Shown here: positions 39,120-47,592 of the stretch, in pieces | How the letters are laid out: every line of letters starts with the position of its first letter | Numbering within the stretch: position 1 is the first letter of the stretch | Assembly (NCBI RefSeq): GCF_900091495.1 | Contig: NZ_LT607413.1 | Span: forward strand, 434,001 to 498,000 | Length of the DNA stretch: 64,000 bases | Direction: 5' to 3' | Source of the DNA: Micromonospora echinospora | Lineage (GTDB): Bacteria; Actinomycetota; Actinomycetes; Mycobacteriales; Micromonosporaceae | Translations under genes and position numbers: made by a program | Notes under the pieces: model-generated | The model's input: the letters and a program-made list of their open reading frames with translations, nothing else | Told to the model about the DNA's origin: nothing | The model's database searches: none

Positions 39120-39271
39120 CCGAGGGTACCGGGCGGAACAGGGCCGCCCGTCGACGCCCGGTACCACGACGGGCCGGCACGCCGCCACGCCACCTGCTGT
39201 CGGTCACGCCACCGGCGGCCGGACGGGCTCCCGGCCGGTGCGACCACGACTGGACACCCTCACCTGGACCG

Positions 39272-40198
39272 TCACGCCACCACCGTGGCGGCGAGCCGGA
39301 CGAGCCGGTCGAGGAGGAAGACCTCGGTGCCGCCCAGGCCGACCGAGCAGAAGACGGTGACGTCGTCCGGGCCGACCCGTCCGGTCGCCGCGCCGGTCAG
39401 CACCGCACCCAGCTCGGCCAGCCGCCCCGCGTACGGCGGCCGGGCGGCGAGCATCGGCGGCTCGTACGCGCCGGCCTGGGCGGTCGAGTCGGTGACCAGC
39501 ACGTCGGCGGTGTCCAGCAGGTCGGTGCCGAACTCGGCGCGCCCGTGCTGCTTGAACCCCACGGCGTTGACGTGGGTGCCCGGGGCGAGGTCGCGGGCGT
39601 CGAGCACCGGGGTCGGGCTGGTGGTGGCGAGCACCACGACGTCCCGGTCGCGTACCGCCTCGGCGGCGGTGGTCACCGCGCGGGCCGGCACGCCCAGCTC
39701 GGCCCGGACCCGCGCGGCGAACCGCTCCCGGCCGGCCGGGGTCCGGCAGTACACGGTCACCTCGCGCAGTCCACGGACCGCGGCGGCGGCCCAGACCTGG
39801 GTCCACGCCTGCCCGCCCGCCCCGATCACGCCGACGGTGGACGCGTCCGGCCGGGCCAGCGCGTCCACCGCCACCCCGCCCAGTCCACCGGTACGCCGGG
39901 AACCCAGCTCCGCCCCGACGGCGACCGCCCGGACCGCGCCGGTCCGGCCGTCGTGGAGGACGACGAGTTGCTCCGCCTCGGGGTGGCCGAAGGTGTCGTA
40001 GGAGCGGAAGCCGTACCACTCGCCGGTGAGGTGGCCGGCGGTGAGCACCATCCGGCCCCCGCCCAGCGGGGCCGACGCGCGGGGTGGGGCGACCAGTCGT
40101 CCCTCGTACGCGGCCAACAGGGCGGCCCGCATGGCGTCGACCGTGTCGGACGCGTCGAGGACGGCGGCCACCTCCCGGTCGGTGAAGAACAGCGTCAT
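39272..40198 (-). CDS. Ornithine cyclodeaminase / mu-crystallin family protein
   Basis: 308 residues. A Rossmann-type NAD(P) site at about 120-145 (VGVIGAGGQAWTQVWAAAA), an N-terminal substrate part with GGRMVLTAGHLTGEWYGFRS and a C-terminal part with DDVTVFCSVGLGGTEVFLLD. The family includes ornithine cyclodeaminase, alanine dehydrogenase and ketimine reductases; the substrate cannot be told from sequence. The ATG at 40198 is favoured over a TTG 9 bases upstream. It sits alone between rimO and the guanidine riboswitch. Confidence 0.82.
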   Translation of the reverse strand: MTLFFTDREVAAVLDASDTVDAMRAALLAAYEGRLVAPPRASAPLGGGRMVLTAGHLTGEWYGFRSYDTFGHPEAEQLVVLHDGRTGAVRAVAVGAELGSRRTGGLGGVAVDALARPDASTVGVIGAGGQAWTQVWAAAAVRGLREVTVYCRTPAGRERFAARVRAELGVPARAVTTAAEAVRDRDVVVLATTSPTPVLDARDLAPGTHVNAVGFKQHGRAEFGTDLLDTADVLVTDSTAQAGAYEPPMLAARPPYAGRLAELGAVLTGAATGRVGPDDVTVFCSVGLGGTEVFLLDRLVRLAATVVA

Positions 40199-40316
40199 AA
40201 CCGCCAATCCTTGAACATGAAGGCAGCTTCAGGTCAACCCGTGGCATCGATCATCCGCTCCGGTCCGGCCCCGCGCAACGGTGCTACGGTCGACCTCGAC
40301 ACCCCGACCCTGGTGT

Positions 40317-40390
40317 CCCGGACGAGTGGTGGGCGTACCCGGTAACGCGAAGACGCCCCCGGACAGTGGTTGGTCCTCGACTCGTCCGGG
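40317..40390 (+). promoter_or_regulatory. Guanidine-III riboswitch (aptamer 40318-40358) with switch hairpin
   Basis: The 41-nt aptamer starts CCGGACGAG, continues GGGCGTACCCGGT and ends AAGACGCCC. Helices: CCGG 40318-40321 with CCGG 40339-40342, and GGGCGT 40331-40336 with ACGCCC 40353-40358, giving the pseudoknot of guanidine-III. Downstream GTCCGGG (40384-40390) can pair with CCCGGAC at 40317-40323 (breaking the aptamer) or with CCCGGAC at 40358-40364. The gene below is an SMR exporter of the guanidinium (Gdx) subtype. The ribosome site AGGGGTGA lies 8-16 nt before its ATG. Identification by recalled consensus, not by covariance search. Confidence 0.85.
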
Positions 40391-40423
40391 CCGGTCCCGG
40401 GCATATCTGGCAGGGGTGACGTC

Positions 40424-40738
40424 ATGGCGTGGCTCGCACTGGTGGTGTCCGGACTTCTGGAGACGGCGTGGGCGATCTCCCTCGACCGCAGCGCCGGATT
40501 CAGCCGCCCCGTTCCCACCGTGGTCTTCGCCGTCACGCTGGTGCTGAGCATGGCCGGGCTCGCGTACGCGCTGCGGGAGATCCCGGTCGGCACCGGATAC
40601 GCGGTCTGGGTGGGCATCGGCGCGGTGGGCACCGCGACCGTCGGCATCCTGGCCCTCGGCGAGGCGTCCAGCCTTCCCCGGCTGGCCTGCCTGCTGCTGG
40701 TGGTGGCGGGCGTGGTGGGGCTCAAGGTCTTCCACTAG
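40424..40738 (+). CDS. gdx: SMR-family guanidinium exporter
   Basis: 104 residues with four membrane helices. E13 in SGLLETAWAISLDRS and IPVGTGYAVWVGIGAVGTA are the SugE/Gdx form of the small multidrug resistance family, with W16 three residues after the ion-pair Glu. The protein acts as an antiparallel dimer that exchanges H+ for guanidinium. A guanidine-III riboswitch lies 66 nt upstream, which fits the substrate better than the older SugE drug annotation. Confidence 0.9.
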   Translation: MAWLALVVSGLLETAWAISLDRSAGFSRPVPTVVFAVTLVLSMAGLAYALREIPVGTGYAVWVGIGAVGTATVGILALGEASSLPRLACLLLVVAGVVGLKVFH

Positions 40739-40855
40739 GCCGTCGCGGGGTTCCCGGCGGCGCGTCCGGTCGGGGAGTCTGCGGCCACGCGTAGCGGACC
40801 GGCCGGATGGGTAGAGACAGGTCGACAACGGCAGGTTTCGTACCCGGAGGACGAC

Positions 40856-41098
40856 ATGGCGAACATCCACACCACCGCCCGCCCGCGCAGCAACGCCGCC
40901 CGGATCTGCACGATCCTGGCCTTCGTCTTCGCCGTGCTCGCCGTCTTCCTCTCCCCGCTGCTGTTCGGGGTGGCGGGCCTGGCGCTCGGCATCGTCGGCG
41001 CGGTGCTCGGCGACAAGCCGCTCGGCTGGTACGCCGCCATCGCGAGCGTGGTCGGCGCGGTCATCGGCGCGCTGCTCGTCGCCGCCCTGCTCAACTGA
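40856..41098 (+). CDS. Small membrane protein (80 aa)
   Basis: 80 residues with a short polar N terminus and two or three hydrophobic segments (ICTILAFVFAVLAVFLSPLL, FGVAGLALGIVGAVLGDKPL, AIASVVGAVIGALLVAALLN). It looks like the DUF4190/small actinobacterial membrane protein class. CGGAGGACGAC before the ATG is a strong ribosome site. A clean terminator follows. Function unknown. Confidence 0.75.
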   Translation: MANIHTTARPRSNAARICTILAFVFAVLAVFLSPLLFGVAGLALGIVGAVLGDKPLGWYAAIASVVGAVIGALLVAALLN

Positions 41099-41122
41099 GC
41101 TTCCCGCGCACCCGTTCGGACC

Positions 41123-41153
41123 CGAGGGCCCGCCGGTCTCCGGCGGGCCCTCG
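41123..41153. terminator. Hairpin terminator between convergent genes
   Basis: 14-bp perfect arms 41123-41136 and 41140-41153, loop TCT. It lies between the small membrane protein gene (ends 41098, plus) and ftsK (ends 41204, minus) and can stop both. Confidence 0.85.
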
Positions 41154-41203
41154 CGCGTACCGACCCGGAACACCCCGCGCCGGCTGGGGCGGAGGTGGGC
41201 CGG

Positions 41204-44200
41204 TCAGCTGTCGGCGGGCTGGAGGGCGGCGAGAGCCTCCTCCAGCTCGTCCGGCTTGACCAGCACGTCGCGGGCCTTGGAGCCCTCGGACGGGCCGACA
41301 ATCCCCCGGGTCTCCATCAGGTCCATCAGCCGGCCCGCCTTGGCGAACCCGACCCGCAGCTTGCGCTGGAGCATCGAGGTGGAACCGAACTGCGAGGTGA
41401 CCACCAGCTCGATCGCCTGCACCAGCAGGTCAAGGTCGTCGCCGATGTCCTCGTCGATCTTCTTCTTGCCGTCCTGCGCCGGGGTGAGCACGTCGGGACG
41501 GAACTCCGGTTCGCGCTGGTCCTTGCAGAACTTGACGACGTCGATGATCTCCTGTTCGGTGACCCAGGCGCCCTGGATCCGAATCGGCTTCGACGCGCCC
41601 ATCGGCAGGAAGAGTCCGTCGCCCCGGCCGAGCAGCTTCTCCGCCCCCGGCTGGTCGAGGATGACCCGCGAGTCGGCCAGCGAGGAGGTGGCGAAGGCCA
41701 GCCGGGACGGCACGTTCGCCTTGATCAGACCGGTGACCACGTCGACCGAGGGGCGCTGGGTGGCCAGCACCAGGTGGATGCCGGCGGCCCGGGCGAGCTG
41801 GGTGATCCGGACGACCGAGTCCTCCACGTCACGTGGCGCCACCATCATCAGGTCGGCCAGCTCGTCGACGATCACCAGCAGGTACGGGTACGGCTTCATC
41901 TCCCGCTCGCTGCCCGGCGGGGCCTTGATCTCGCCGTTGCGCACCTTGCGGTTGAAGTCGTCGACGTGCCGGACCCCGTTGGCGGCGAGGTCGTCATAGC
42001 GCATGTCCATCTCGCGGACCACCCACTCCAGCGAGTCGGCGGCCTTCTTCGCGTTGGTCACGATCGGGGTGACCAGGTGCGGGATGCCCTCGTAGCTGGT
42101 CATCTCGACCCGCTTCGGGTCGATCAGCAGCAGCCGCACCTCGTCCGGGGTGGCCCGGGTCAGGATGGACACGAGCAAGGAGTTCAACAGACTTGAGTTG
42201 TGCGTCGGGATGCACGACCTGCTGGCCAGATAGAGGTGGCTCGGACTGTCCACCTGGATACAGCGGACGGGCGTCGAGGGCACCGGTCGTACGTCGACGA
42301 TGAACCGGCGGGACGTGCTGGGCCTCGTCTTCGTCACCTGACGGACAAGCTTCCGTGTGAGCCGGAAAACCTTGTCACCAGGAGTGAAGTGAATCCGATA
42401 GCACGTCGACGTCTCGACCTTCCGGCCCCGAACCGGCTTGGTGGTCATGGTTGCCTGATACCCGAGGCCGAGAATGAGTTCCAGGGCATCGCGGGCCAGT
42501 CGCTCTTCGGTGAGCGCCAACTCCACGCCACCCTGCTTCGACACGGTACCGTCGGTGTCCAGGAGTCCGGCCAGAAGCGCCCGCCGCTGCTCCTCGGACG
42601 CCCGCAAGTACGCCGGAGGAATGTGCTTCGGGCCGATCTCCCGGAAGAGGGCACGTAGCGTCCGCAACGGCTCCCGTGGAACGTCCGTCGTCGTCACCGG
42701 CGTGGCGTCAGCGGTTGGTTGTGCCTGCCGTCGCGCCAGGTAGACGGCGGTGACGGGGATGCCTACCCGCCGTGCCGCCACCGGCCCACTGACGCCTTCC
42801 GCGATCAACTGGAGCGCCTCGGCGATGCGCTTCTCCCGCTCGGGCCGATTCGAGATCGTGTACTGGATCTGGCTTCGCGGATACTTGGTCACCGCGTACC
42901 CGTCCAGCCGGATCTGGTCGAGGATCTCCTCGTCGGCACACGCCAATGAGGCGCTGCCGGTGCTTCCGTCGCCCAACCAGCAACCCAGCGTGTAGGGGGC
43001 GATGGGCAGCACCCGTTCGGGACAGACCAGTGGGGCGCATACGTCGACGGAGTGGTTGACCCACTCGCCGGCCGGCCCGGTCCGGAGAGTCCGGAGGATC
43101 TCCGCAGTGGTCACGGTGCCCTCGTCGTGGGTCTTCCTGGCGTTCGACCGGCCCGCACTCACGACCCGGTCGTGCAGTGCGTGGTACAACCGGTGCCGGG
43201 AGTAGGTGGGTACCCAACGGGTGATTTCGCGACCACCCCGCTCGTACGCCACGCGGCCAAGGGTCGCTTCCTGTGGAATGTCGCGAGTGAGCCGGTAGAG
43301 AAGGTGCTGGAAGCTGCCACCCAGATCCGCCAGGACATCGCCCGTCGGTACTGGACGGTCAGGTTCGGCCAGCACCTCGGGCAGCCGGCGCGAAAGGAGT
43401 TCCCGGTCCTCCGGCTTCCAGTAGGCGCCGTCCTTCCAACGGTGAACACGCTGGGTACGCCCTGCCCTCGTCGCCGTCCGCCACTGGTGTTCGGCGTCGG
43501 CGACGATGACCGTCCCGTCGGAGAACTCCACCTCGTAGCAGGGCCGGTCGTGCATGACCGGCGTTGCCGCGATCACTGTGCAGGGACGCCCTCGTTCGTC
43601 GAACACCCGATCGCCCACCCGTAGGTCTCCCATGGTGGACCAGCCATCCGGGGTCGGTACGGGCGTGTCGACAGCCAGAGCCTTCCCGGCACCGGTTGCC
43701 CCGGCCACGAGAATGTGCGGCATCTTCGCCAGGTTGGCCACCACGTAGCCGCCCTCGATGTCCTTGCCGAGGGCGACCAGCATCGGGTGGAGGTCGCTGG
43801 TGGCCGTCCGGGAGCGCAGCACGTCGCCGAGGGCCACGTTCTCCGGGTCGGTGTTCGGGATCTCCACGCCGACCGCGCTCTTGCCCGGGATCGGGCTGAG
43901 GATCCGCACGTCCGGGGACTTCACCGCGTAGGCGATGTTGCGGGAGAGCTGGGTGATCCGTTCGACCTTGACGCCGGGGCCCAACTCGACCTCGTACCGG
44001 GTGACCGTCGGCCCCCGGGTGAAGCCGGTGACCTCGGCGTCCACCCCGAACTGGTCGAACACCCCGGTGAGGGCGGCGATCACCTCGTCGTTGGCCTTGC
44101 TCCGGGTCTTCGGCGCGGCCCCGGTGTTGAGCAGGTTGGCCGGGGGCAGGGTGTAGTCGCCCGCCAGCCCGGTGAGCGCGAGCTGTTCGGCCCGGGTGGG

Positions 44201-45169
44201 CGGCGTCGAGTGCTCCGGCGGCTCCGACCTGCGCCGGGCGGCGGGCACCCGGGCCGGTGGCTTGCGGGGCAGCACCAGGGTCTCCTGGAGGTCGACGTCG
44301 TCGGCGTACGCGTCGTCGATCTCGGCCGGGTCGACCGGTTCCGGCGGCGGCGCGGCCTTGCGGGCCGGACGGCGGCGGGCGGGCTTCTCGACCACCTCCA
44401 CCACCTCGACCTCCTCCCCGGTCGGGGCCGGCGGCACGCCGAGCACCCCACCGGTGAGCAGGCCGAGCCGCTCGGGGACCTTGTTGATCGGGGTGGCGGT
44501 GACCACCAGCAGACCGAAGACCAGCAGCAGGATGAGCAGCGGTACGGCCACCCAGGCGGTGACCGCGCGTTCCAGCAGCCCGCCCACGCCCATCCCGACC
44601 AGCCCACCGGCGTAGTCTCGCTCGGCCTGGCGGGCCGGGTTCTGCCCGATGTGCAGCATCGCGGCGGTGGCGACGATCATGGAGCCCCAGCCGACCAGGC
44701 CGCGCCCCCGGTGCGCCGGGTCGGCTGGTTCGCGCATCATCCGCCACGCGCCGATGGTCAGCAGCACGGGCACCACGACGGAGATCGCGCCGAGGAAGAG
44801 TCGGACGCTGTCCGCCAGCCGGGCCCCGACCGGTCCCGCCCCGGAGAACCAGATCGCCACCGCGCTGAGGATCGCGAGTCCGAACAGGAGCAGGCCGGCG
44901 CCGTCGCGCCGGTGCTCCGGGCCCACCTCGCGGGCGGTGGCGGCCTGCCGTCCGGCGGCCCGGACCGTCCACCCGACACCGTGCGCCAGGCCCATCCAGG
45001 CGCTGGTGATCGCACGACCCAGGTAGGCGGCCGGCGCGGGACGGGCCGCCGGACGGCGGCCCCGGGCGGGTGCGCGGGTCTTCTTGGCCGGCTGGCGGGC
45101 ACGACTGTTCGTGGTACCGCGCGGCGACGCGCCGCGTCGCCGGCTCGCCTGAGAGGTACGGCCCGCCAT
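41204..45169 (-). CDS. ftsK: DNA translocase FtsK carrying an intein
   Basis: The 1321-residue precursor holds about 826 residues of host protein plus a 495-residue intein. The host has an Arg/Pro-rich N terminus, four membrane helices (about 91-110, 122-142, 160-176, 205-228), a charged linker, the motor ([29 protein letters not shown] at 488-496) and the C-terminal gamma domain ([20 protein letters not shown]) that reads chromosomal polarity sites. After splicing, GAGK joins SSLLNS to restore Walker A. FtsK moves chromosome ends through the septum, which matters for septation in sporulating hyphae. Loss of splicing would inactivate the P-loop. Short gap to the divergent YbjN gene. Confidence 0.95.
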   Translation of the reverse strand: MAGRTSQASRRRGASPRGTTNSRARQPAKKTRAPARGRRPAARPAPAAYLGRAITSAWMGLAHGVGWTVRAAGRQAATAREVGPEHRRDGAGLLLFGLAILSAVAIWFSGAGPVGARLADSVRLFLGAISVVVPVLLTIGAWRMMREPADPAHRGRGLVGWGSMIVATAAMLHIGQNPARQAERDYAGGLVGMGVGGLLERAVTAWVAVPLLILLLVFGLLVVTATPINKVPERLGLLTGGVLGVPPAPTGEEVEVVEVVEKPARRRPARKAAPPPEPVDPAEIDDAYADDVDLQETLVLPRKPPARVPAARRRSEPPEHSTPPTRAEQLALTGLAGDYTLPPANLLNTGAAPKTRSKANDEVIAALTGVFDQFGVDAEVTGFTRGPTVTRYEVELGPGVKVERITQLSRNIAYAVKSPDVRILSPIPGKSAVGVEIPNTDPENVALGDVLRSRTATSDLHPMLVALGKDIEGGYVVANLAKMPHILVAGATGAGKALAVDTPVPTPDGWSTMGDLRVGDRVFDERGRPCTVIAATPVMHDRPCYEVEFSDGTVIVADAEHQWRTATRAGRTQRVHRWKDGAYWKPEDRELLSRRLPEVLAEPDRPVPTGDVLADLGGSFQHLLYRLTRDIPQEATLGRVAYERGGREITRWVPTYSRHRLYHALHDRVVSAGRSNARKTHDEGTVTTAEILRTLRTGPAGEWVNHSVDVCAPLVCPERVLPIAPYTLGCWLGDGSTGSASLACADEEILDQIRLDGYAVTKYPRSQIQYTISNRPEREKRIAEALQLIAEGVSGPVAARRVGIPVTAVYLARRQAQPTADATPVTTTDVPREPLRTLRALFREIGPKHIPPAYLRASEEQRRALLAGLLDTDGTVSKQGGVELALTEERLARDALELILGLGYQATMTTKPVRGRKVETSTCYRIHFTPGDKVFRLTRKLVRQVTKTRPSTSRRFIVDVRPVPSTPVRCIQVDSPSHLYLASRSCIPTHNSSLLNSLLVSILTRATPDEVRLLLIDPKRVEMTSYEGIPHLVTPIVTNAKKAADSLEWVVREMDMRYDDLAANGVRHVDDFNRKVRNGEIKAPPGSEREMKPYPYLLVIVDELADLMMVAPRDVEDSVVRITQLARAAGIHLVLATQRPSVDVVTGLIKANVPSRLAFATSSLADSRVILDQPGAEKLLGRGDGLFLPMGASKPIRIQGAWVTEQEIIDVVKFCKDQREPEFRPDVLTPAQDGKKKIDEDIGDDLDLLVQAIELVVTSQFGSTSMLQRKLRVGFAKAGRLMDLMETRGIVGPSEGSKARDVLVKPDELEEALAALQPADS
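42197..43681 (-). mobile_element. Class-3 intein with LAGLIDADG homing endonuclease inside ftsK
   Basis: 495 residues placed between the Lys and Ser of the FtsK P-loop. It starts [14 protein letters not shown] (Ala at position 1, no nucleophile), has ADAEHQW (block B His and Trp), [14 protein letters not shown] (block F Cys) and ends CIPTHN before Ser. Trp-Cys-Thr together is the mark of class-3 inteins, which use the block F Cys to start splicing. Two LAGLIDADG motifs, [11 protein letters not shown] and [12 protein letters not shown], bracket an insert with a helix-turn-helix-like [15 protein letters not shown]. The sequence appears somewhat less GC-rich than the host gene. All splice residues are intact. 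Confidence 0.93.
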
Positions 45170-45291
45170 AGAGTCACGGTAACGGCGCGACCCGGGGATT
45201 CGCCGCTTTTACCGTCGTGTCCGTGCGTCGCAACGCACTTTCGGCACTCGGCCGTGATATTTGCCTCAGGAACCTCAGGGAGGGTGCCGGG

Positions 45292-45762
45292 ATGGTGCCG
45301 CCGGAGCTCGGGGACGGTCCGTTGGGCGGACACCCACACACCCTGCGGCCGCTGACCGGGGAACTGGTGGCGGCGGTGCTGGCCGCCCGGGGGTACGCCT
45401 GCCACCCGGACGCCGACGACAACCTCGTCGGCCGCTGGGGGACGAGCCTGGTCTGGTTCCGTCGGCTCGGCGGGGCCGGTGAGGTGCTTCAGGTACGGAC
45501 GCTCACCGCGCCGCTGTTCGGCATCGAGCATGTTCCGGCGCTGCGCGCCTTCTGCAACGACTGGAACCAGGGACGGTACTGGCCGAAGGCGTTCGTCGAG
45601 GTCGACGACGACGGGCGGGCCCGGGTCTGCGGCGAGGTCATCACCGACCTGGAACGGGGGGTCACCCCGCACCAGCTCGACCAGCTCCTCGACCGGGGCA
45701 TCTCCGCCGGCTGCCGGCTGGCCGCCGCCGTGACCGAGCTGACCGACGGGGCCCGGGCGTGA
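45292..45762 (+). CDS. YbjN-domain protein
   Basis: 156 residues starting at ATG 45292 after GGGAGGG. Conserved segments: HTLRPLTGELVAAVLAARGY, NLVGRWGTSLVWFRR, FCNDWNQGRYWPKAFVEVDD, and ITDLERGVTPHQLDQLLDRG. This is the YbjN (T3SC-like) fold, often regulatory or chaperone-like. Upstream in-frame starts give non-conserved sequence. The last 4 bases overlap the next gene (GTGA), so both are one unit. Divergent from ftsK. Confidence 0.85.
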   Translation: MVPPELGDGPLGGHPHTLRPLTGELVAAVLAARGYACHPDADDNLVGRWGTSLVWFRRLGGAGEVLQVRTLTAPLFGIEHVPALRAFCNDWNQGRYWPKAFVEVDDDGRARVCGEVITDLERGVTPHQLDQLLDRGISAGCRLAAAVTELTDGARA

Positions 45763-47483
45763 GCGGCGGCACCTGGCGCGAGTCGCTCGACGCGGCCCGG
45801 GACCTGCCCGACGGGGAGGCGAAAGTCGCCGAGCTGGAACGGATCGCCGCCCACGCCGACGCCGCCGGGGAGGTCCGCCTCGGCGTCGACGCCCGGCTCG
45901 CGCTCGTCGAGACGCACCGGTTCCGGGGTGAACGGTGGCGGTCGGTCGAACCGCTGCACCGCTGTCTCGCCGCCGTGGACCGGCATCCCACCCTCTTCGA
46001 CGCGGAGGACACGGCGGCACTGCTGCGCGGCCAGCACGCCGCCGTGGAGGCGCTGTCCGGCAGTCCCCGGATCGGGCTGGACCAGGCCCGCTTCCTCCTG
46101 GACGACCTCGACCGGAGGCTGGCCGGGGCGGAGCCCGGCACGGTGGCCGAGCTGCGCTGCCGGCTCGCCGACCACCTGGGGGACGAACCGGCCGCCCGGG
46201 CGTGGTTCGCCCGCTGGCGGGCCGCCGGGCCCGGTCACCGCTGCGCGGCCTGTGTGGCGGTACGCCAGGCCGAGCTGCTCACCGGCTGGGGTGAGTGGGC
46301 CGAGGCGGTACGGGTGCTGGAACCGCTGACCACCGATCCCGGCGACTGCACCGACCAGCCGGAGGCCGCCCTGGCCGCCCTGCTCCTGCCGTACCTGCGG
46401 TTGGGGCGGTACGACGACGCGGGGCGGGCGCACATGCGGGCGTACGGTCGGCACCGGCGGGAGTGGACGGCCTTCGGTCACCTCCCCGCGCACCTGCTGT
46501 TCTGCGCGCTCGGCGGGCACCCGGCGCGTGGACTGGAGATCCTCGTCGAGCAGTTGCCCCGGCTGGCCCGGCCGACGGACGAGCGCTCCGTGATGGAGTT
46601 CGCCGCCGCCGGGGCCCTGCTCTGTCGACTGGCCGGTGAGTCCGGTCTGGTCAGGACGCCCGACCCGACCGGGCAGCCGGACGAGACGGAGCCGGACGCC
46701 GCGGAGCCGCACCGGTCCACCGGGCCGGCGGGACAACCGGGTCCGGCGCGGCGGGGACACGAGTCGTGGCCGGTCGACGCGCTCGGGCTGGGGCACGCGA
46801 CCCGGCTGGCCGAGGTGTTCGGGCTGATCCGTTCGACCGGGAGCGCCGGCGGGCGGGACGTCGCGGCGCTCGGCGCGGAACTGCTCGCCACCGCCGCCGA
46901 CCTCGCCGGCCGCTTCGACGCCCGCAACGGCACCGGTCACCAGTCCGGCCAGGTGGCGGCCCGGCTGGCCGAACGGCCCCGCGCCGGCGTCCCGGCCCCG
47001 CTTCCCGCCGGGCCGGCACCGGACGACGCCGGGGCCGGGCCGGACGACGCGGAGCCGGACGGGCCAGGGTCACCCGGGGAGCCGGTGCCGCTGACCGTCG
47101 CCATGGTCGTCGCCGCGCTGGAGCGCCGGGGCGACCGCTGCGCCGTCGACCCGGCGGGCACCGTGGTGGGGCGCTGGGGCGAGGCGATGATCCGGTTCGA
47201 GCGGGTCGGGTCGCGGGCGGAGATCCTGCACACCCGGGTGGTCGCCACCCGTCGGTTGTCGGCCGGGCGGCGCGCCGAGGCGTACGAGTTCGTCAACGCC
47301 TGGAACCGGGACCGGCTACAGCCCAAGGCGTACGTGCACGAGGTGGAGAACGAGCTGGTCCTGGCGGGGGACCTCACCACCGACCTGGCGCACGGCGTTG
47401 CTCCGGTGCAGGTGGAGGTGCTGGTCGACGCGGCGGTCACCACCGGCGTCGCGTACGCCGAGGCGGTGGCCGCCCTGCCCTGA
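45759..47483 (+). CDS. Helical-repeat protein with a C-terminal YbjN domain
   Basis: 574 residues, start GTG overlapping the upstream stop. About residues 1-380 are Ala/Leu-rich helices in repeat-like order (AAHADAAGEVRLGVDARLAL, EAVRVLEPLTTDPGDC, LAALLLPYLRLGRYDDAGRA), a TPR-like scaffold. A disordered Pro/Gly/Asp segment (about 395-440) leads to a YbjN domain (about 445-574: TVVGRWGEAMIRFERVGS, FVNAWNRDRLQPKAYVHEVE, TTDLAHGVAPVQVEVLVDAA). It is a paralogue of the single-domain YbjN just upstream. Cys pairs in the repeats (HRCAACVAV) could bind metal. Function unknown. Confidence 0.8.
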   Translation: MSGGTWRESLDAARDLPDGEAKVAELERIAAHADAAGEVRLGVDARLALVETHRFRGERWRSVEPLHRCLAAVDRHPTLFDAEDTAALLRGQHAAVEALSGSPRIGLDQARFLLDDLDRRLAGAEPGTVAELRCRLADHLGDEPAARAWFARWRAAGPGHRCAACVAVRQAELLTGWGEWAEAVRVLEPLTTDPGDCTDQPEAALAALLLPYLRLGRYDDAGRAHMRAYGRHRREWTAFGHLPAHLLFCALGGHPARGLEILVEQLPRLARPTDERSVMEFAAAGALLCRLAGESGLVRTPDPTGQPDETEPDAAEPHRSTGPAGQPGPARRGHESWPVDALGLGHATRLAEVFGLIRSTGSAGGRDVAALGAELLATAADLAGRFDARNGTGHQSGQVAARLAERPRAGVPAPLPAGPAPDDAGAGPDDAEPDGPGSPGEPVPLTVAMVVAALERRGDRCAVDPAGTVVGRWGEAMIRFERVGSRAEILHTRVVATRRLSAGRRAEAYEFVNAWNRDRLQPKAYVHEVENELVLAGDLTTDLAHGVAPVQVEVLVDAAVTTGVAYAEAVAALP

Positions 47484-47552
47484 CCGGCGGGGGCGGACGT
47501 CATCTTCGTGCCCGGAGCTGAACACGCTGGTCGCCCCGGGCTGCGCAGGGTG

Positions 47553-47587
47553 CCCGGGTGGTCCGGCAGGGCGCCGGACCACCCGGG
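47553..47587. terminator. Bidirectional hairpin between convergent genes
   Basis: 15-bp perfect arms 47553-47567 and 47573-47587, loop AGGGC, between the YbjN-fusion gene (ends 47483, plus) and rnj (ends 47593, minus). Confidence 0.85.
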
Positions 47588-47592
47588 ACGGG

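Noticed and set aside
40261..40423. Guanidine-I (ykkC) riboswitch
   Set aside because: The conserved blocks of that class are absent; the pseudoknot layout fits guanidine-III.
40229..41301. Open frames antisense to the SMR and small membrane protein genes
   Set aside because: Low-complexity, no domains, and they oppose two genes with clear ribosome sites.
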